The notes beneath the pieces are model-generated. The model did not search any database and was not told where the DNA came from. It worked only from the letters and a program-made list of their open reading frames with translations. Positions 8,396-16,487 of a stretch of 51,180 nt of DNA are shown here, one piece after another. The stretch is from positions 1 through 51,180 of the forward strand of contig JAGAXW010000026.1 of assembly GCA_017847725.1 (NCBI GenBank), read 5' to 3'. The position numbers and the translations under genes were made by a program. This DNA comes from Prevotella sp. (lineage in GTDB: Bacteria > Bacteroidota > Bacteroidia > Bacteroidales > Bacteroidaceae). Numbering within the stretch: the first letter of the stretch is position 1; each line of letters opens with the position of its first letter.

Positions 8396-9643
8396 CTACG
8401 AGAGTTTGTGGATGACGAGTCCGGAGCGCAGCTTGGGCTCGAACCAGGTGGCCTTGGGGGGCATAATCTTGCCTGAGTCGGCGATGTCCATAATCTGCTG
8501 CATGGTGACGGGATAGAGTGCCAGGGCGGCACGCATCTCGCCCGAGTCGACACGGCGCTTCAGCTCGCCCAGTCCGCGCAGTCCGCCCACGAAGTCGATA
8601 CGCTTCGAGGAGCGCAGGTCACCGATGTTCAGTATCTCGTCGAGGATGAGTCGGCTGGAGATGTCGACGTCGAGCACGCCGATGGGGTCGCTGTTGTCGT
8701 AGGTGCCCTCCTTGGCCTTCAGCGAGAACCAGTGGCCGTCCAGATAGAGCGAGAACTCATGGAGCTGCTGCGGCTTGTAGATGTCGGTGCCCTTGTCCTC
8801 GACCAGGAAGTTGACCTGTAGGGCAGCGAGGAACTCCTCGGACGAGAGGCCGTTGAGGTCCTTGACCACGCGGTTGTAGTCGAGGATGGTGAGCTGTGAG
8901 GCCTGGAAGCAGACGGCCATGAAGTAGTTGTACTCCTCGTCGCCGCGGTGGTTGGGGTTCTGCTGCTGCTTCTCTTGTCCCACGAGGGCGGCGGCCGCCG
9001 AGCGGTGGTGGCCGTCGGCGATGTAGAGGCTGGGCATCTTGGCAAACTCACGGGTGATGGTCTCCGTGTCCTGGTCGTCGTCGATGATCCAGAACTGGTG
9101 GCGGAAGCCGTCGATGGGAGCTATGAAGTCATACTCCGGCTCCGTCTGGGCATAGCGCATGATGAGGGTGTCGAGTACCGCGTTGTCGGGGTAGGCGAAG
9201 AAGACGGGCTCGATGTTGGCATTGTTCACGCGGACGTGCTTCATGCGGTCCTCCTCCTTGTCGCGGCGTGTCAGCTCGTGCTTCTTGATGTTGCCCTTCT
9301 GGTAGTCGTCGGTGTGGGCGCAGACTACGAGGCCGTACTGCGTCTTGCCCTGCATGGTCTGGGCGTAGATGTAGTAGTGCTCCTTGTCGTCCTGCACCAG
9401 CCAGCCACGGTCCTGGAATTTCTGGAAGTTCTCGGCAGCCTTTTCGTAGACGCGAGGGTCGTACTCCGAGGTGCCCACGGGGAAGTCGATTTCGGGCTTG
9501 ATGATGTGGTAGAGGCTCTTCTCGTTGTCGCCGGCCTCGGCGCGTGCCTCTTCACTGTCGAGCACGTCGTAGGGACGGCTCTCTACCTGCTCTACCAGGT
9601 TCTTGGGGGGGCGGATGCCCTTGAAGGGTTTTACGATGGCCAT
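8396..9643 (-). CDS. DUF1015 family protein
   Basis: A 415-residue cytoplasmic protein starting MAIVKPFKGIRPPKNL; the open frame extends 10 codons further, but this ATG follows the HIT stop by 4 bases and matches the family start. Conserved blocks: SRPYDVLDSEEARAEA near residue 25, SLYHIIKPEIDFP, LVVCAHTDDYQKGNIKKHE near residue 110, and PSLYIADGHHRSAAA near residue 200. DUF1015 is often found next to serine-biosynthesis genes in other genomes and has been compared with ParB-like nucleotide hydrolases or kinases (general knowledge, not shown here). In this window it sits instead between HIT and YigZ genes. Function unknown. Confidence 0.85.
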   Translation of the reverse strand: MAIVKPFKGIRPPKNLVEQVESRPYDVLDSEEARAEAGDNEKSLYHIIKPEIDFPVGTSEYDPRVYEKAAENFQKFQDRGWLVQDDKEHYYIYAQTMQGKTQYGLVVCAHTDDYQKGNIKKHELTRRDKEEDRMKHVRVNNANIEPVFFAYPDNAVLDTLIMRYAQTEPEYDFIAPIDGFRHQFWIIDDDQDTETITREFAKMPSLYIADGHHRSAAAALVGQEKQQQNPNHRGDEEYNYFMAVCFQASQLTILDYNRVVKDLNGLSSEEFLAALQVNFLVEDKGTDIYKPQQLHEFSLYLDGHWFSLKAKEGTYDNSDPIGVLDVDISSRLILDEILNIGDLRSSKRIDFVGGLRGLGELKRRVDSGEMRAALALYPVTMQQIMDIADSGKIMPPKATWFEPKLRSGLVIHKLS

Positions 9644-9647
9644 AGTC

Positions 9648-10073
9648 TTACAGGTTTGCTTTAATCTTCTCAATCATCTCTGCGTATTCGGCGTCGGTGA
9701 GGTAAACCTTGCCGGGATTCATCTGGAATGTGCCGCCGTAGTCGGGACCGCCCTCGTACTTGGGGGCCAGGTGGAAGTGGAGGTGAGACAGCTTGTCGCT
9801 ATAAGCACCGTAGTTGATCTTGACGGGGTTGAAGGCCTTCTGCATGGCGCGCGTCACCTGGGCAACATCGGCCATGAAGGCGTTGCGGTCGTCGTCGCTC
9901 AGCTCGTTGAGGTCGTTGACGTGGTCCTTGTAAGCCACGAGGCAGCGGCCGCGGTAGGTCTGCTCCTTGAACAGGAAAGCGCGCGAGACGCGCAGTTGGG
10001 CAAACTCGATCATCAGGTCGTGGAGGGTCTGGTTGTTGGTGCAGTAGAGGCACTGCTTGGGGTCACTTTGCAT
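9648..10073 (-). CDS. HIT-family nucleotide-binding protein
   Basis: A 141-residue protein of the histidine-triad superfamily. The triad appears near residues 98-102 as SHLHFHLAPKY (HxHxH, the last His being the catalytic one in hydrolases). A CLYC pair near residues 8-11 may be half of a metal site. Members hydrolyse or transfer nucleoside phosphates such as adenylated conjugates. The ATG at 10073 is chosen rather than upstream in-frame codons because a consensus promoter at 10106-10137 lies inside that longer reading frame. First gene of a three-gene operon with DUF1015 (4-base gap) and YigZ. Confidence 0.85.
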   Translation of the reverse strand: MQSDPKQCLYCTNNQTLHDLMIEFAQLRVSRAFLFKEQTYRGRCLVAYKDHVNDLNELSDDDRNAFMADVAQVTRAMQKAFNPVKINYGAYSDKLSHLHFHLAPKYEGGPDYGGTFQMNPGKVYLTDAEYAEMIEKIKANL

Positions 10074-10105
10074 AGTTGTAATTTGTTTTAGAGTTAATTT
10101 GTATG

Positions 10106-10137
10106 CAAAGATAGCGTAAATTGTGTAAAATGCCAAA
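10106..10137 (-). promoter_or_regulatory. Promoter of the HIT operon
   Basis: Reading the minus strand, TTTG at 10137-10134 is followed 20 bases later by TATCTTTG at 10113-10106, a full match to the Bacteroidota consensus. The sequence between the boxes is almost the same as in the kdsB promoter (see findings). Confidence 0.7.
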
Positions 10138-10144
10138 AGAAAAA

Positions 10145-11368
10145 TTATTTTTCTTGCGCTATCTGCCGATTGATGTAGAACTGGCGTGCCTTGAGGAAGT
10201 AGAGGGCGACGCCGGCGAGGTTGACTGCGGCGACGGTCCAGAAGGCTGCCGTGTAGCCGGCTGCCTCGGCGATGATGCCGCCCAGGAGGATGCCCAGCCC
10301 CATGCCGAAGTCCCATGAGATGAGGATGGTGCTGTTGGCCGTGCCGCGCTCGTTGTGGTGGGCCATGGAGATCATCATGTTCTGGAAAGCGGGCCACAGG
10401 TGGCCGTTGCCCAGTCCGATGAGCAGTGCCGAGCCATAATAGCCGACGGCTGAAAGGGCAGGGGCCTGGCCGGTGAAGAGCGTGCCGAGGGCAGGCATCG
10501 CCACGAAGAGGGTGTAGCCGACCAGCGAGATGAGCATGCCCTCGGAGGCGTTATGCGTCAGGCGGCCCTGACGAAGCGCCTTGCCGCCCTGCAGGCGCGA
10601 GAGGATGAGCCCGACTGAGCAGAGCATAAACCACGTGCCTGTGCCGCCGGTGATGCCGAGCACCTGCTTGCCATATATGGCGAGGTAGTTGCTGATGACG
10701 CCGAAACAGAAGCCGAAGAACACCATGTCGGCTCCCAGCAGCCAGCCGCGCAACAGGAAGAAACGGTCGAGGCTGACCGTCGACCGCTTGGTCGTGGGGG
10801 CGGTGAAGGGCTTTAGGGTGACGGTGGCGTCGACGGCCAGGCCGAACAGGGCGATGGCGAAGGCCAGCCAGAAAAGCAGCTGGAAGTTGTGTGTCTGTGT
10901 GTAGACGAAGATGGCAAAGGTGGGCGAGATGGCCATGGCCAGGTTGTTGCTAAGGCCGTAGTAGCCGATGCCCTCGTTGCGGCGCGAGGAAGGCAGCACG
11001 TCGATGGCTGCCGTGGAGTTGGCCACGGTGACAGCTCCGAAGGGACCACCGTGCAGGGTGCGCACAATGGTGAAGAGCAGCAGGGTAGATGCTGCCAGGT
11101 AGCCGGCGAAGAAGATGGCAAAGGCGGCGTAGGCTATGAGTAACACTGCCTTGCGCGGATAGGAGTCAACAAAGTAGCCGCTGAACGGGCGGCACAGCAG
11201 TGCTATGATGGTATAGCCGGAGAGTACGAGGCCGATGACGTCCTTGGTGGCTCCGAAGGTCTCGTGCAGGTATAGCGGGAGCAGCGGTGTCAGCAGGTAG
11301 AAGGCGAAGAACAGTGCGAAATTGGCGGTCATCACCTTCATGTAGTTGCGGTTCCAGAGGCGCTCCAT
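10145..11368 (-). CDS. MFS transporter
   Basis: A 407-residue inner-membrane transporter with about 12 hydrophobic segments, beginning MKVMTANFALFFAFYLLTPLLPLYL. The loop between helices 2 and 3 shows GYFVDSYPRKAVLL, equivalent to MFS motif A. Segments such as FGAVTVANSTAAIDVLPSSRR and GLGNGHLWPAFQNMMISM are typical of sugar/drug-type MFS proteins, but no substrate can be assigned. It follows hisC by one base, so it is part of the hisGDC transcript; this placement hints at, but does not prove, export or import of an amino acid or related compound. No clear terminator lies after it; the next minus-strand promoter is only about 30 bases on. Confidence 0.85.
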   Translation of the reverse strand: MERLWNRNYMKVMTANFALFFAFYLLTPLLPLYLHETFGATKDVIGLVLSGYTIIALLCRPFSGYFVDSYPRKAVLLIAYAAFAIFFAGYLAASTLLLFTIVRTLHGGPFGAVTVANSTAAIDVLPSSRRNEGIGYYGLSNNLAMAISPTFAIFVYTQTHNFQLLFWLAFAIALFGLAVDATVTLKPFTAPTTKRSTVSLDRFFLLRGWLLGADMVFFGFCFGVISNYLAIYGKQVLGITGGTGTWFMLCSVGLILSRLQGGKALRQGRLTHNASEGMLISLVGYTLFVAMPALGTLFTGQAPALSAVGYYGSALLIGLGNGHLWPAFQNMMISMAHHNERGTANSTILISWDFGMGLGILLGGIIAEAAGYTAAFWTVAAVNLAGVALYFLKARQFYINRQIAQEK

Positions 11369-11369
11369 C

Positions 11370-12410
11370 TTACTCGTTGTACTGGCGGAGGGCGGCGAGT
11401 AGTTCGCTATTCTCAGAGCGTGTGCCGATGGTGATGCGCAGACAGTTGCGACAGAGTTGTACGCGGTTGCGGTTTCTGACGATGATGCCCTGGTCGACCA
11501 GATAGTCGTAAATCTTCTGGGCGTCGTTCATGCGCGCCAGAAAGAAGTTGGCATCGGTCTTGAACAACTGTTCGCAGCAGGGCAGGTCGCGGAATGCCTG
11601 CATCAGCCTGGTGCGCTCCTGCAGCAGCGTCTTCACCCACTTGTCGACCTCAAAGGGGTCGCTCAACGCCTCTAAGGCTTGTTGCTGGGTGAGGAGGTTC
11701 ACGTTGTAGGGATACTTCACCTTATTATATATAGCAATGATGTCGCGTGAGGCAAATGCCATGCCGAGGCGGATGGCTGCCGCCCCCCAGGCCTTCGACA
11801 TGGTCTGCAGGATAATCAGGTTGGGGTGGGCTGCCAGCTCGGTGCGCATGGTCGGCTGCTGGGCAAAGTCGATGTAGGCCTCGTCGACCACCACGATGCC
11901 CTCGAAGCGCGACAGCACCTTCAGCATCTCGTCCCTGTCGAGTGAGTTGCCGGTGGGGTTGTTAGGTGAGCAGAGCCATACTATCTTGGTGCGGGCGTCG
12001 CAGGCGGCCAGCAGCGCGTCGGCACTGAACTGGTAGTGCTCGTCAAGCAGTACGGTGCGGTACTCCACGTCGTTGATGTCGGCGCACACCTGATACATGC
12101 CGTAGGTGGGGGCGATAGCCACCACGTTGTCGCGCCCCGGCTCGCAGAAGACGCGGAATGCCAGGTCGATGGCCTCGTCGCTGCCATTGCCCAGGAAGAT
12201 GTTCTCCGCGGGTATGCCTTTCACCTTGGACAGGCGCTGTTTCAGTTCGCGCTGCAGCGGATCGGGGTAGCGGTTGTACGGCTCGTTGTAGGGGTTCTCG
12301 TTGGCGTCGAGAAAGGTGTGGGCCTCCTTGCCTGAGTATTCGTCGCGTGCAGAAGAGTACGGTGCCAGGCTCCAGATGTTCGGCCTCACTAATTGCTCTA
12401 AACTAATCAT
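11370..12410 (-). CDS. hisC: Histidinol-phosphate aminotransferase
   Basis: A 346-residue class-I PLP aminotransferase; step: imidazole-acetol phosphate plus glutamate to histidinol phosphate plus 2-oxoglutarate. Family blocks: [19 protein letters not shown] near residue 33, [24 protein letters not shown] near residue 158, VDEAYIDF, and [19 protein letters not shown] near residue 210 containing the PLP lysine (SKAWG). [16 protein letters not shown] near the C-terminus holds the phosphate-binding Arg. Third gene of hisGDC, 11 bases after hisD. No hisB follows; an MFS gene starts after one base. Confidence 0.95.
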   Translation of the reverse strand: MISLEQLVRPNIWSLAPYSSARDEYSGKEAHTFLDANENPYNEPYNRYPDPLQRELKQRLSKVKGIPAENIFLGNGSDEAIDLAFRVFCEPGRDNVVAIAPTYGMYQVCADINDVEYRTVLLDEHYQFSADALLAACDARTKIVWLCSPNNPTGNSLDRDEMLKVLSRFEGIVVVDEAYIDFAQQPTMRTELAAHPNLIILQTMSKAWGAAAIRLGMAFASRDIIAIYNKVKYPYNVNLLTQQQALEALSDPFEVDKWVKTLLQERTRLMQAFRDLPCCEQLFKTDANFFLARMNDAQKIYDYLVDQGIIVRNRNRVQLCRNCLRITIGTRSENSELLAALRQYNE

Positions 12411-12421
12411 TGCTTTTACCT

Positions 12422-13708
12422 TCAGTTTTCAATTGTTCGCATGCGCACGGTCATCGCATTCTTGTGAGCGTCCAGCTGTTCGGCCTCGGCCATCAGCTCT
12501 ACGGCGTGTCCGATTTGGCGGATACCCTCTTCGGTGAGGTGCTGGAAAGTGATTTTGCGGCAGTAGCTGTCCAGGTTGACACCGTTGTAGGCTGTCGCAT
12601 AGCCGTGGGTGGGCAGCGTGTGGTTGGTGCCGCTGGCATAGTCGCCGGCACTCTCGCAGGCATAGGGGCCCAGGAACACGCTGCCGGCATTGACCACTCG
12701 CTCGGCCAGCTGGTCGTAGTCGCGGGTTTGCAGTATCAGGTGCTCGGGGGCATAGGCATTGCTGAGGTCTATCATCTCCGACTCGCTGCCGACGAGCACG
12801 AAGCGGCTGTTGTCGAGCGCCTTGACCGCAATGTCGCGGCGCGGAAGCAGTGCCAACTGGCGGTCTACCTCCTGCTGTACCTCGGTGAGCTTCTGCTCGC
12901 TGGTGGTGATGAAGAGCACCTGCGAGTCGATGCCGTGCTCGGCCTGCGACAGCAGGTCGGCGGCGATGAACTCGGCATTGGCCGATGCGTCGGCCAGGAC
13001 GCAGACTTCCGAAGGACCGGCCGGCATGTCGATGGCTACCTCGTCGATGCTGACGTGCTGCTTGGCGGCCATGACGTACTGATTGCCCGGACCGAATATC
13101 TTGTGTACCTTGGGAACACTTTCTGTGCCGTAGGCCATGGCGCCGATGGCTTGTACGCCGCCAATCTTGTAAATCTTCTGAACGCCGGCGATGCGGGCTG
13201 CCACGAGGATGGCGGGATTGACCTTCCCCTCGCTGTCGGGGGGGGTGCACAGCACAATCTCCTTGCAGCCGGCTATCTTGGCTGGGGTGGCGAGCATCAG
13301 TACCGTAGAGAAGAGGGGGGCCGTGCCTCCGGGGATGTAGAGTCCGACGCGCTCGATGGCCACGCTCTTCTGCCAGCAGACTACGCCTTCCTGCGTCTTT
13401 ACCTTCTGACCGACGAAGCGCTGGGAGATATGGAACACTTTGATGTTGTGGTGGGCCAGGATGATGGCGTCGCGCAACTCGTTGCTGACGTGCTGCTCGG
13501 CCTCGTCAATCTCGGCCTCGGTAACGGCCAGCTGCGAGAGGTTGGCATGGTCGAACTGCTGTTCGTATTCCTTCACGGCGGCGTCTCCCCGCTGCCGGAT
13601 GTCGGACAGCACGCGGCTGACCGTCTCGTTTAACTTCGCGAGGTCAAGGCGCGGGCGTGATATAATCTCTGTCCACTGCTCTCTGTTCGGATTCCTGTAT
13701 ATTTTCAT
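12422..13708 (-). CDS. hisD: Histidinol dehydrogenase
   Basis: A 428-residue zinc enzyme for the last two steps of histidine synthesis (histidinol to histidine, two NAD+). Conserved blocks: [19 protein letters not shown] near residue 130, [18 protein letters not shown] near residue 235, [12 protein letters not shown] with the catalytic Glu/His region, and [10 protein letters not shown], with a zinc ligand. The start is taken as ATG 13708 ([12 protein letters not shown]); a TTG two codons earlier is also in frame. It follows hisG by 21 bases. Normal family length. Confidence 0.95.
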   Translation of the reverse strand: MKIYRNPNREQWTEIISRPRLDLAKLNETVSRVLSDIRQRGDAAVKEYEQQFDHANLSQLAVTEAEIDEAEQHVSNELRDAIILAHHNIKVFHISQRFVGQKVKTQEGVVCWQKSVAIERVGLYIPGGTAPLFSTVLMLATPAKIAGCKEIVLCTPPDSEGKVNPAILVAARIAGVQKIYKIGGVQAIGAMAYGTESVPKVHKIFGPGNQYVMAAKQHVSIDEVAIDMPAGPSEVCVLADASANAEFIAADLLSQAEHGIDSQVLFITTSEQKLTEVQQEVDRQLALLPRRDIAVKALDNSRFVLVGSESEMIDLSNAYAPEHLILQTRDYDQLAERVVNAGSVFLGPYACESAGDYASGTNHTLPTHGYATAYNGVNLDSYCRKITFQHLTEEGIRQIGHAVELMAEAEQLDAHKNAMTVRMRTIEN

Positions 13709-13729
13709 CGTCAAAAGTTCTACGGCATA

Positions 13730-14581
13730 TTAAATAATCATCTTCTCGATGGGCGTTACAAGGATGCCCTGGGCTCCCATCTCCTTCAACTTACCGATAA
13801 TCTCCCAGAAACGCTTCTGGTCGAGCACGGTATGCACCGAGCACCAGTCTTCGTCGGCCAGCGGGATGATGGTGGGGCTCTTCAGGCCAGGCAGCACGCT
13901 GATAATCTCCTGCAGGCGCGCCTTGGGAGCATTCATGCGCACGTACTTCTTATCTTCTGCCTCCTTGACGGCCTTGAAGCGGAAAAGCATCTGCTCTAGG
14001 ACATCTCGCTTATCCTGTGACATGCCCTTGTGACCGATGAGTAGGGCCTCGCTCTGCATGACCACTTCCACCTCGCGCAGATTGTTGCTGACCAGCGTGG
14101 AACCGCTGCTGACAATATCGAAGATGCCATCGGCCAAACCGATGCCGGGACTGATTTCGACCGAGCCCGTGATGACGTGAATCTCTGCCTCAATGTTGTT
14201 CTGGCTGAGGAAACGGCGCAGGATGTTGGGGTAGGAGGTGGCTATCTTCTTGCCGCTGAACCAGCTGCCCCCGGGGTAGTCAATGTCCTTGGGAATGGCC
14301 AGTGACAGACGGCATTTGGAGAAGCCCAGACGCGAGATAATCTCGGCATCCTCGCCACGCTCGACAAACTCGTTTTCGCCCACTACGCCTATATCGGCAA
14401 CACCGCTGGCTACGCTCTGGGGGATGTCATCGTCGCGCAGGTATAATACTTCTAAGGGAAAATTGCCCGACTGGACGAGCAGGGTGCGGCGGCCGGAACT
14501 GACCTTGATGTCTGACTCTGCGAGCAGGCTCATCGTGTCGTCAAACAGGCGGCCTTTGGATTGAACAGCTATTCTTAACAT
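13730..14581 (-). CDS. hisG: ATP phosphoribosyltransferase (long form)
   Basis: A 283-residue first enzyme of histidine synthesis (ATP plus PRPP to phosphoribosyl-ATP). The N-terminal catalytic lobes resemble periplasmic binding proteins: IAVQSKGRLFDDTMSLL, GVADIGVVGENEF near residue 82, and the PRPP loop DIVSSGSTLVSNNL near residue 170. The last 75 residues (SPTIIPLADEDWCSVHTVL and on) form the ACT-like regulatory domain found only in the long form, so feedback inhibition by histidine is expected and no HisZ is needed. First gene of the operon; a promoter lies 29-36 bases upstream. No histidine leader peptide or T-box was seen. Confidence 0.95.
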   Translation of the reverse strand: MLRIAVQSKGRLFDDTMSLLAESDIKVSSGRRTLLVQSGNFPLEVLYLRDDDIPQSVASGVADIGVVGENEFVERGEDAEIISRLGFSKCRLSLAIPKDIDYPGGSWFSGKKIATSYPNILRRFLSQNNIEAEIHVITGSVEISPGIGLADGIFDIVSSGSTLVSNNLREVEVVMQSEALLIGHKGMSQDKRDVLEQMLFRFKAVKEAEDKKYVRMNAPKARLQEIISVLPGLKSPTIIPLADEDWCSVHTVLDQKRFWEIIGKLKEMGAQGILVTPIEKMII

Positions 14582-14609
14582 ATTTATAATATTCTCTAAA
14601 TTTAGCCTG

Positions 14610-14657
14610 CAAATTTACACATTTCCAGCGATATTTGCAAGAAAATGATTACTTTTG
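14610..14657. promoter_or_regulatory. Divergent promoters for hisG (-) and the MltF-like gene (+)
   Basis: TAAATTTG on the minus strand (14617-14610) lies 28 bases before the hisG ATG. TACTTTTG on the plus strand (14650-14657) lies 19 bases before the proposed TTG start of the lytic transglycosylase. The two -7 elements are only 32 bases apart, so polymerases would compete. Confidence 0.55.
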
Positions 14658-14676
14658 CAGCCAAATTGCCGATAAA

Positions 14677-15810
14677 TTGAGACGAAAAGGTATTTATATA
14701 CAGTTTTTGGTATTGCTGATGTTGGCCGCAGGTTGTGGCCAAAAACGTCAGGAGCCTCTGGTGACACCATGGGGCGAGGTGATGGACAGCATACCCGACG
14801 ACGATTTCGACCTGGATGATATCCAGCTGAATGGCGAAATGATTGCCCTGACCCTGACGGGTCCGGACACCTACTACGACTATCGCGGAAGGCATCTGGG
14901 TGCGCAGTACCTGATGGCGCAGCGCTTTGCGCACAAACTGGGTGTCAGCCTGCGCATGGAGGTGTGCCGCGACACGACGGAGATGCTGCAGCGACTGGCC
15001 GACGGTGAGGCGGATTTTATCTGTTATCCGCTCGGAAAGGAGGGGCCGGGCTGGATGGTGGGCGAAGGAAAGGACGAACTGCAGGACGAACTGCGTGAAT
15101 GGTACCGCCCGTCACTGCTGGCGGAGGTGAAGAGGCAGGAGCAGTATCTGTTGTCGTCGCGCAGCGTCAGGCGGCGCGTCTTCGCTCCCATGCTCAACCG
15201 CAGCGGTGGCGTCATCTCTCATTACGACGGCTACTTCCAGCGTTACGCACAGACCATCCGCTGGGACTGGCGGCTGTTGGCCGCGCAGTGCTATCAGGAG
15301 TCTACCTTCGACCCGCGCGCCCAATCGTGGGCCGGTGCCTGTGGACTGATGCAGATCATGCCCAGCACGGCTGACCATCTGGGATTGCACCGCAGCCAGA
15401 TATACAACCCCGAGCAGAACATTGCGGCGGCTGTGAGGTATCTCGCTGAGCTGGAACATTCCTTTGCCGATGTCCGTGAGCGCTCAGAGCGCATCAAGTT
15501 TGTGCTGGCTGCCTACAACGGTGGCGGATTCCACATCCGTGACGCCATGGCACTGGCACGTAAGTACGGGCGCAACCCATTGCACTGGCGCGACGTGGAA
15601 CCTTTCGTGCTGAAACTCAGTCAGCCTCAGTTCTATAACGATCCCGTCGTCAGAAACGGCTATATGCGCGGTTCGGAGACGGTCGACTACGTGAGGCGCA
15701 TCCACGACCGCTGGAACGGCTACCGCGGTGTGAAAACCATCAAGTCGGCTGGGCCTGCCGGTGTCCCGCAGAAGGCACGCCGAGAACGCAAAAAGAAGTT
15801 TCAGATATGA
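14677..15810 (+). CDS. MltF-like membrane-bound lytic transglycosylase, lipoprotein
   Basis: A 377-residue protein, longer if an earlier codon is used. I choose TTG 14677 because upstream in-frame codons overlap the promoter (14650-14657), and this start gives a compact lipoprotein signal: basic RRK, hydrophobic core, lipobox LAAG-Cys19. After it comes a shortened substrate-binding-protein-like region (DTYYDYRGRHLGAQYLMAQ, ADFICYPLG; residues about 60-150) as in MltF, then the SLT domain with WRLLAAQCYQESTFDP near residue 218 (catalytic Glu of QES), GLMQIMPSTADHLGL and VLAAYNGGGFHI. It cuts peptidoglycan glycan strands in the periplasm. The stop overlaps trmN6 by 4 bases. Confidence 0.85.
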   Translation: MRRKGIYIQFLVLLMLAAGCGQKRQEPLVTPWGEVMDSIPDDDFDLDDIQLNGEMIALTLTGPDTYYDYRGRHLGAQYLMAQRFAHKLGVSLRMEVCRDTTEMLQRLADGEADFICYPLGKEGPGWMVGEGKDELQDELREWYRPSLLAEVKRQEQYLLSSRSVRRRVFAPMLNRSGGVISHYDGYFQRYAQTIRWDWRLLAAQCYQESTFDPRAQSWAGACGLMQIMPSTADHLGLHRSQIYNPEQNIAAAVRYLAELEHSFADVRERSERIKFVLAAYNGGGFHIRDAMALARKYGRNPLHWRDVEPFVLKLSQPQFYNDPVVRNGYMRGSETVDYVRRIHDRWNGYRGVKTIKSAGPAGVPQKARRERKKKFQI

Positions 15811-16487
15811 GCCAGCACGACAAGTCGGTATTTGCATTCAAGCAGTTTGTGATAGCGCAAGACCAGTGTGCCATGAAGGTGGGAACCGACGGCGTGCTGC
15901 TGGGTGCCTGGGCGGCAGGCGGGCGACACGTCTTAGACGCTGGAACGGGGACGGGCATCATCGCCCTGATGATGGCACAACGCTATGGCGAGGCGACGGT
16001 GACGGCCATCGACATCGACGAGGCTGCCGTATGTCAGGCCGTCCGGAACGTGGCGGATTCGCCCTTCGCCAAGCGGGTGTCAGTCTGCTGCGAGGCTTTG
16101 CAACAGCATGACGGAGTCTATGACGCCATCGTCAGCAATCCACCTTTCTTTATTGATTCGCTGAAGGCGCCCGATGCGCAGCGCAGCATGGCCCGCCATG
16201 CGTCGACCCTGACGTATGCCGAACTGATGCGTGCCGCATGGCGGCTGCTGGCAGACGACGGGGAACTGAGCGTCGTGGTGCCGTTTGACTATCGGCGCAG
16301 AATGGAGGATGAGGCTACGTTTGTGGGGTTCTTTGCCAGCAGGGTATGTGGGGTGCGTACGGCTGTGGGAAAACCGGTTCGCCGCTATCTCCTGGCTTTC
16401 CGAAAGCATCCCTGCACGACCGTGTACGAGGAGATGACCGTCGGTGACGACGAGTACCGTCGGCTGACGGGGGTGTTCTATTTGTGA
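15807..16487 (+). CDS. trmN6: tRNA1(Val) A37 N6-methyltransferase (TrmN6/YfiC)
   Basis: A 226-residue SAM-dependent methyltransferase. N-terminal KVGTDGVLLGAWA near residue 25 and DAGTGTGIIALMMAQRYG (SAM motif I) near residue 45 are typical of the YfiC family. VTAIDIDEAAVCQA is the acidic ribose-binding loop, and IVSNPPFFIDS near residue 110 is the NPPF catalytic motif for N6-adenine methylation. It is coupled to the MltF-like gene by a 4-base overlap. Its 3' end overlaps the convergent GH25 gene by 10 bases. Function assignment is by strong family resemblance. Confidence 0.88.
   Translation: MSQHDKSVFAFKQFVIAQDQCAMKVGTDGVLLGAWAAGGRHVLDAGTGTGIIALMMAQRYGEATVTAIDIDEAAVCQAVRNVADSPFAKRVSVCCEALQQHDGVYDAIVSNPPFFIDSLKAPDAQRSMARHASTLTYAELMRAAWRLLADDGELSVVVPFDYRRRMEDEATFVGFFASRVCGVRTAVGKPVRRYLLAFRKHPCTTVYEEMTVGDDEYRRLTGVFYL

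Noticed and set aside
14582-14650. Histidine attenuator or riboswitch before hisG
   Set aside because: Only about 28 bases separate promoter and ATG; no leader peptide with His codons and no stem series.
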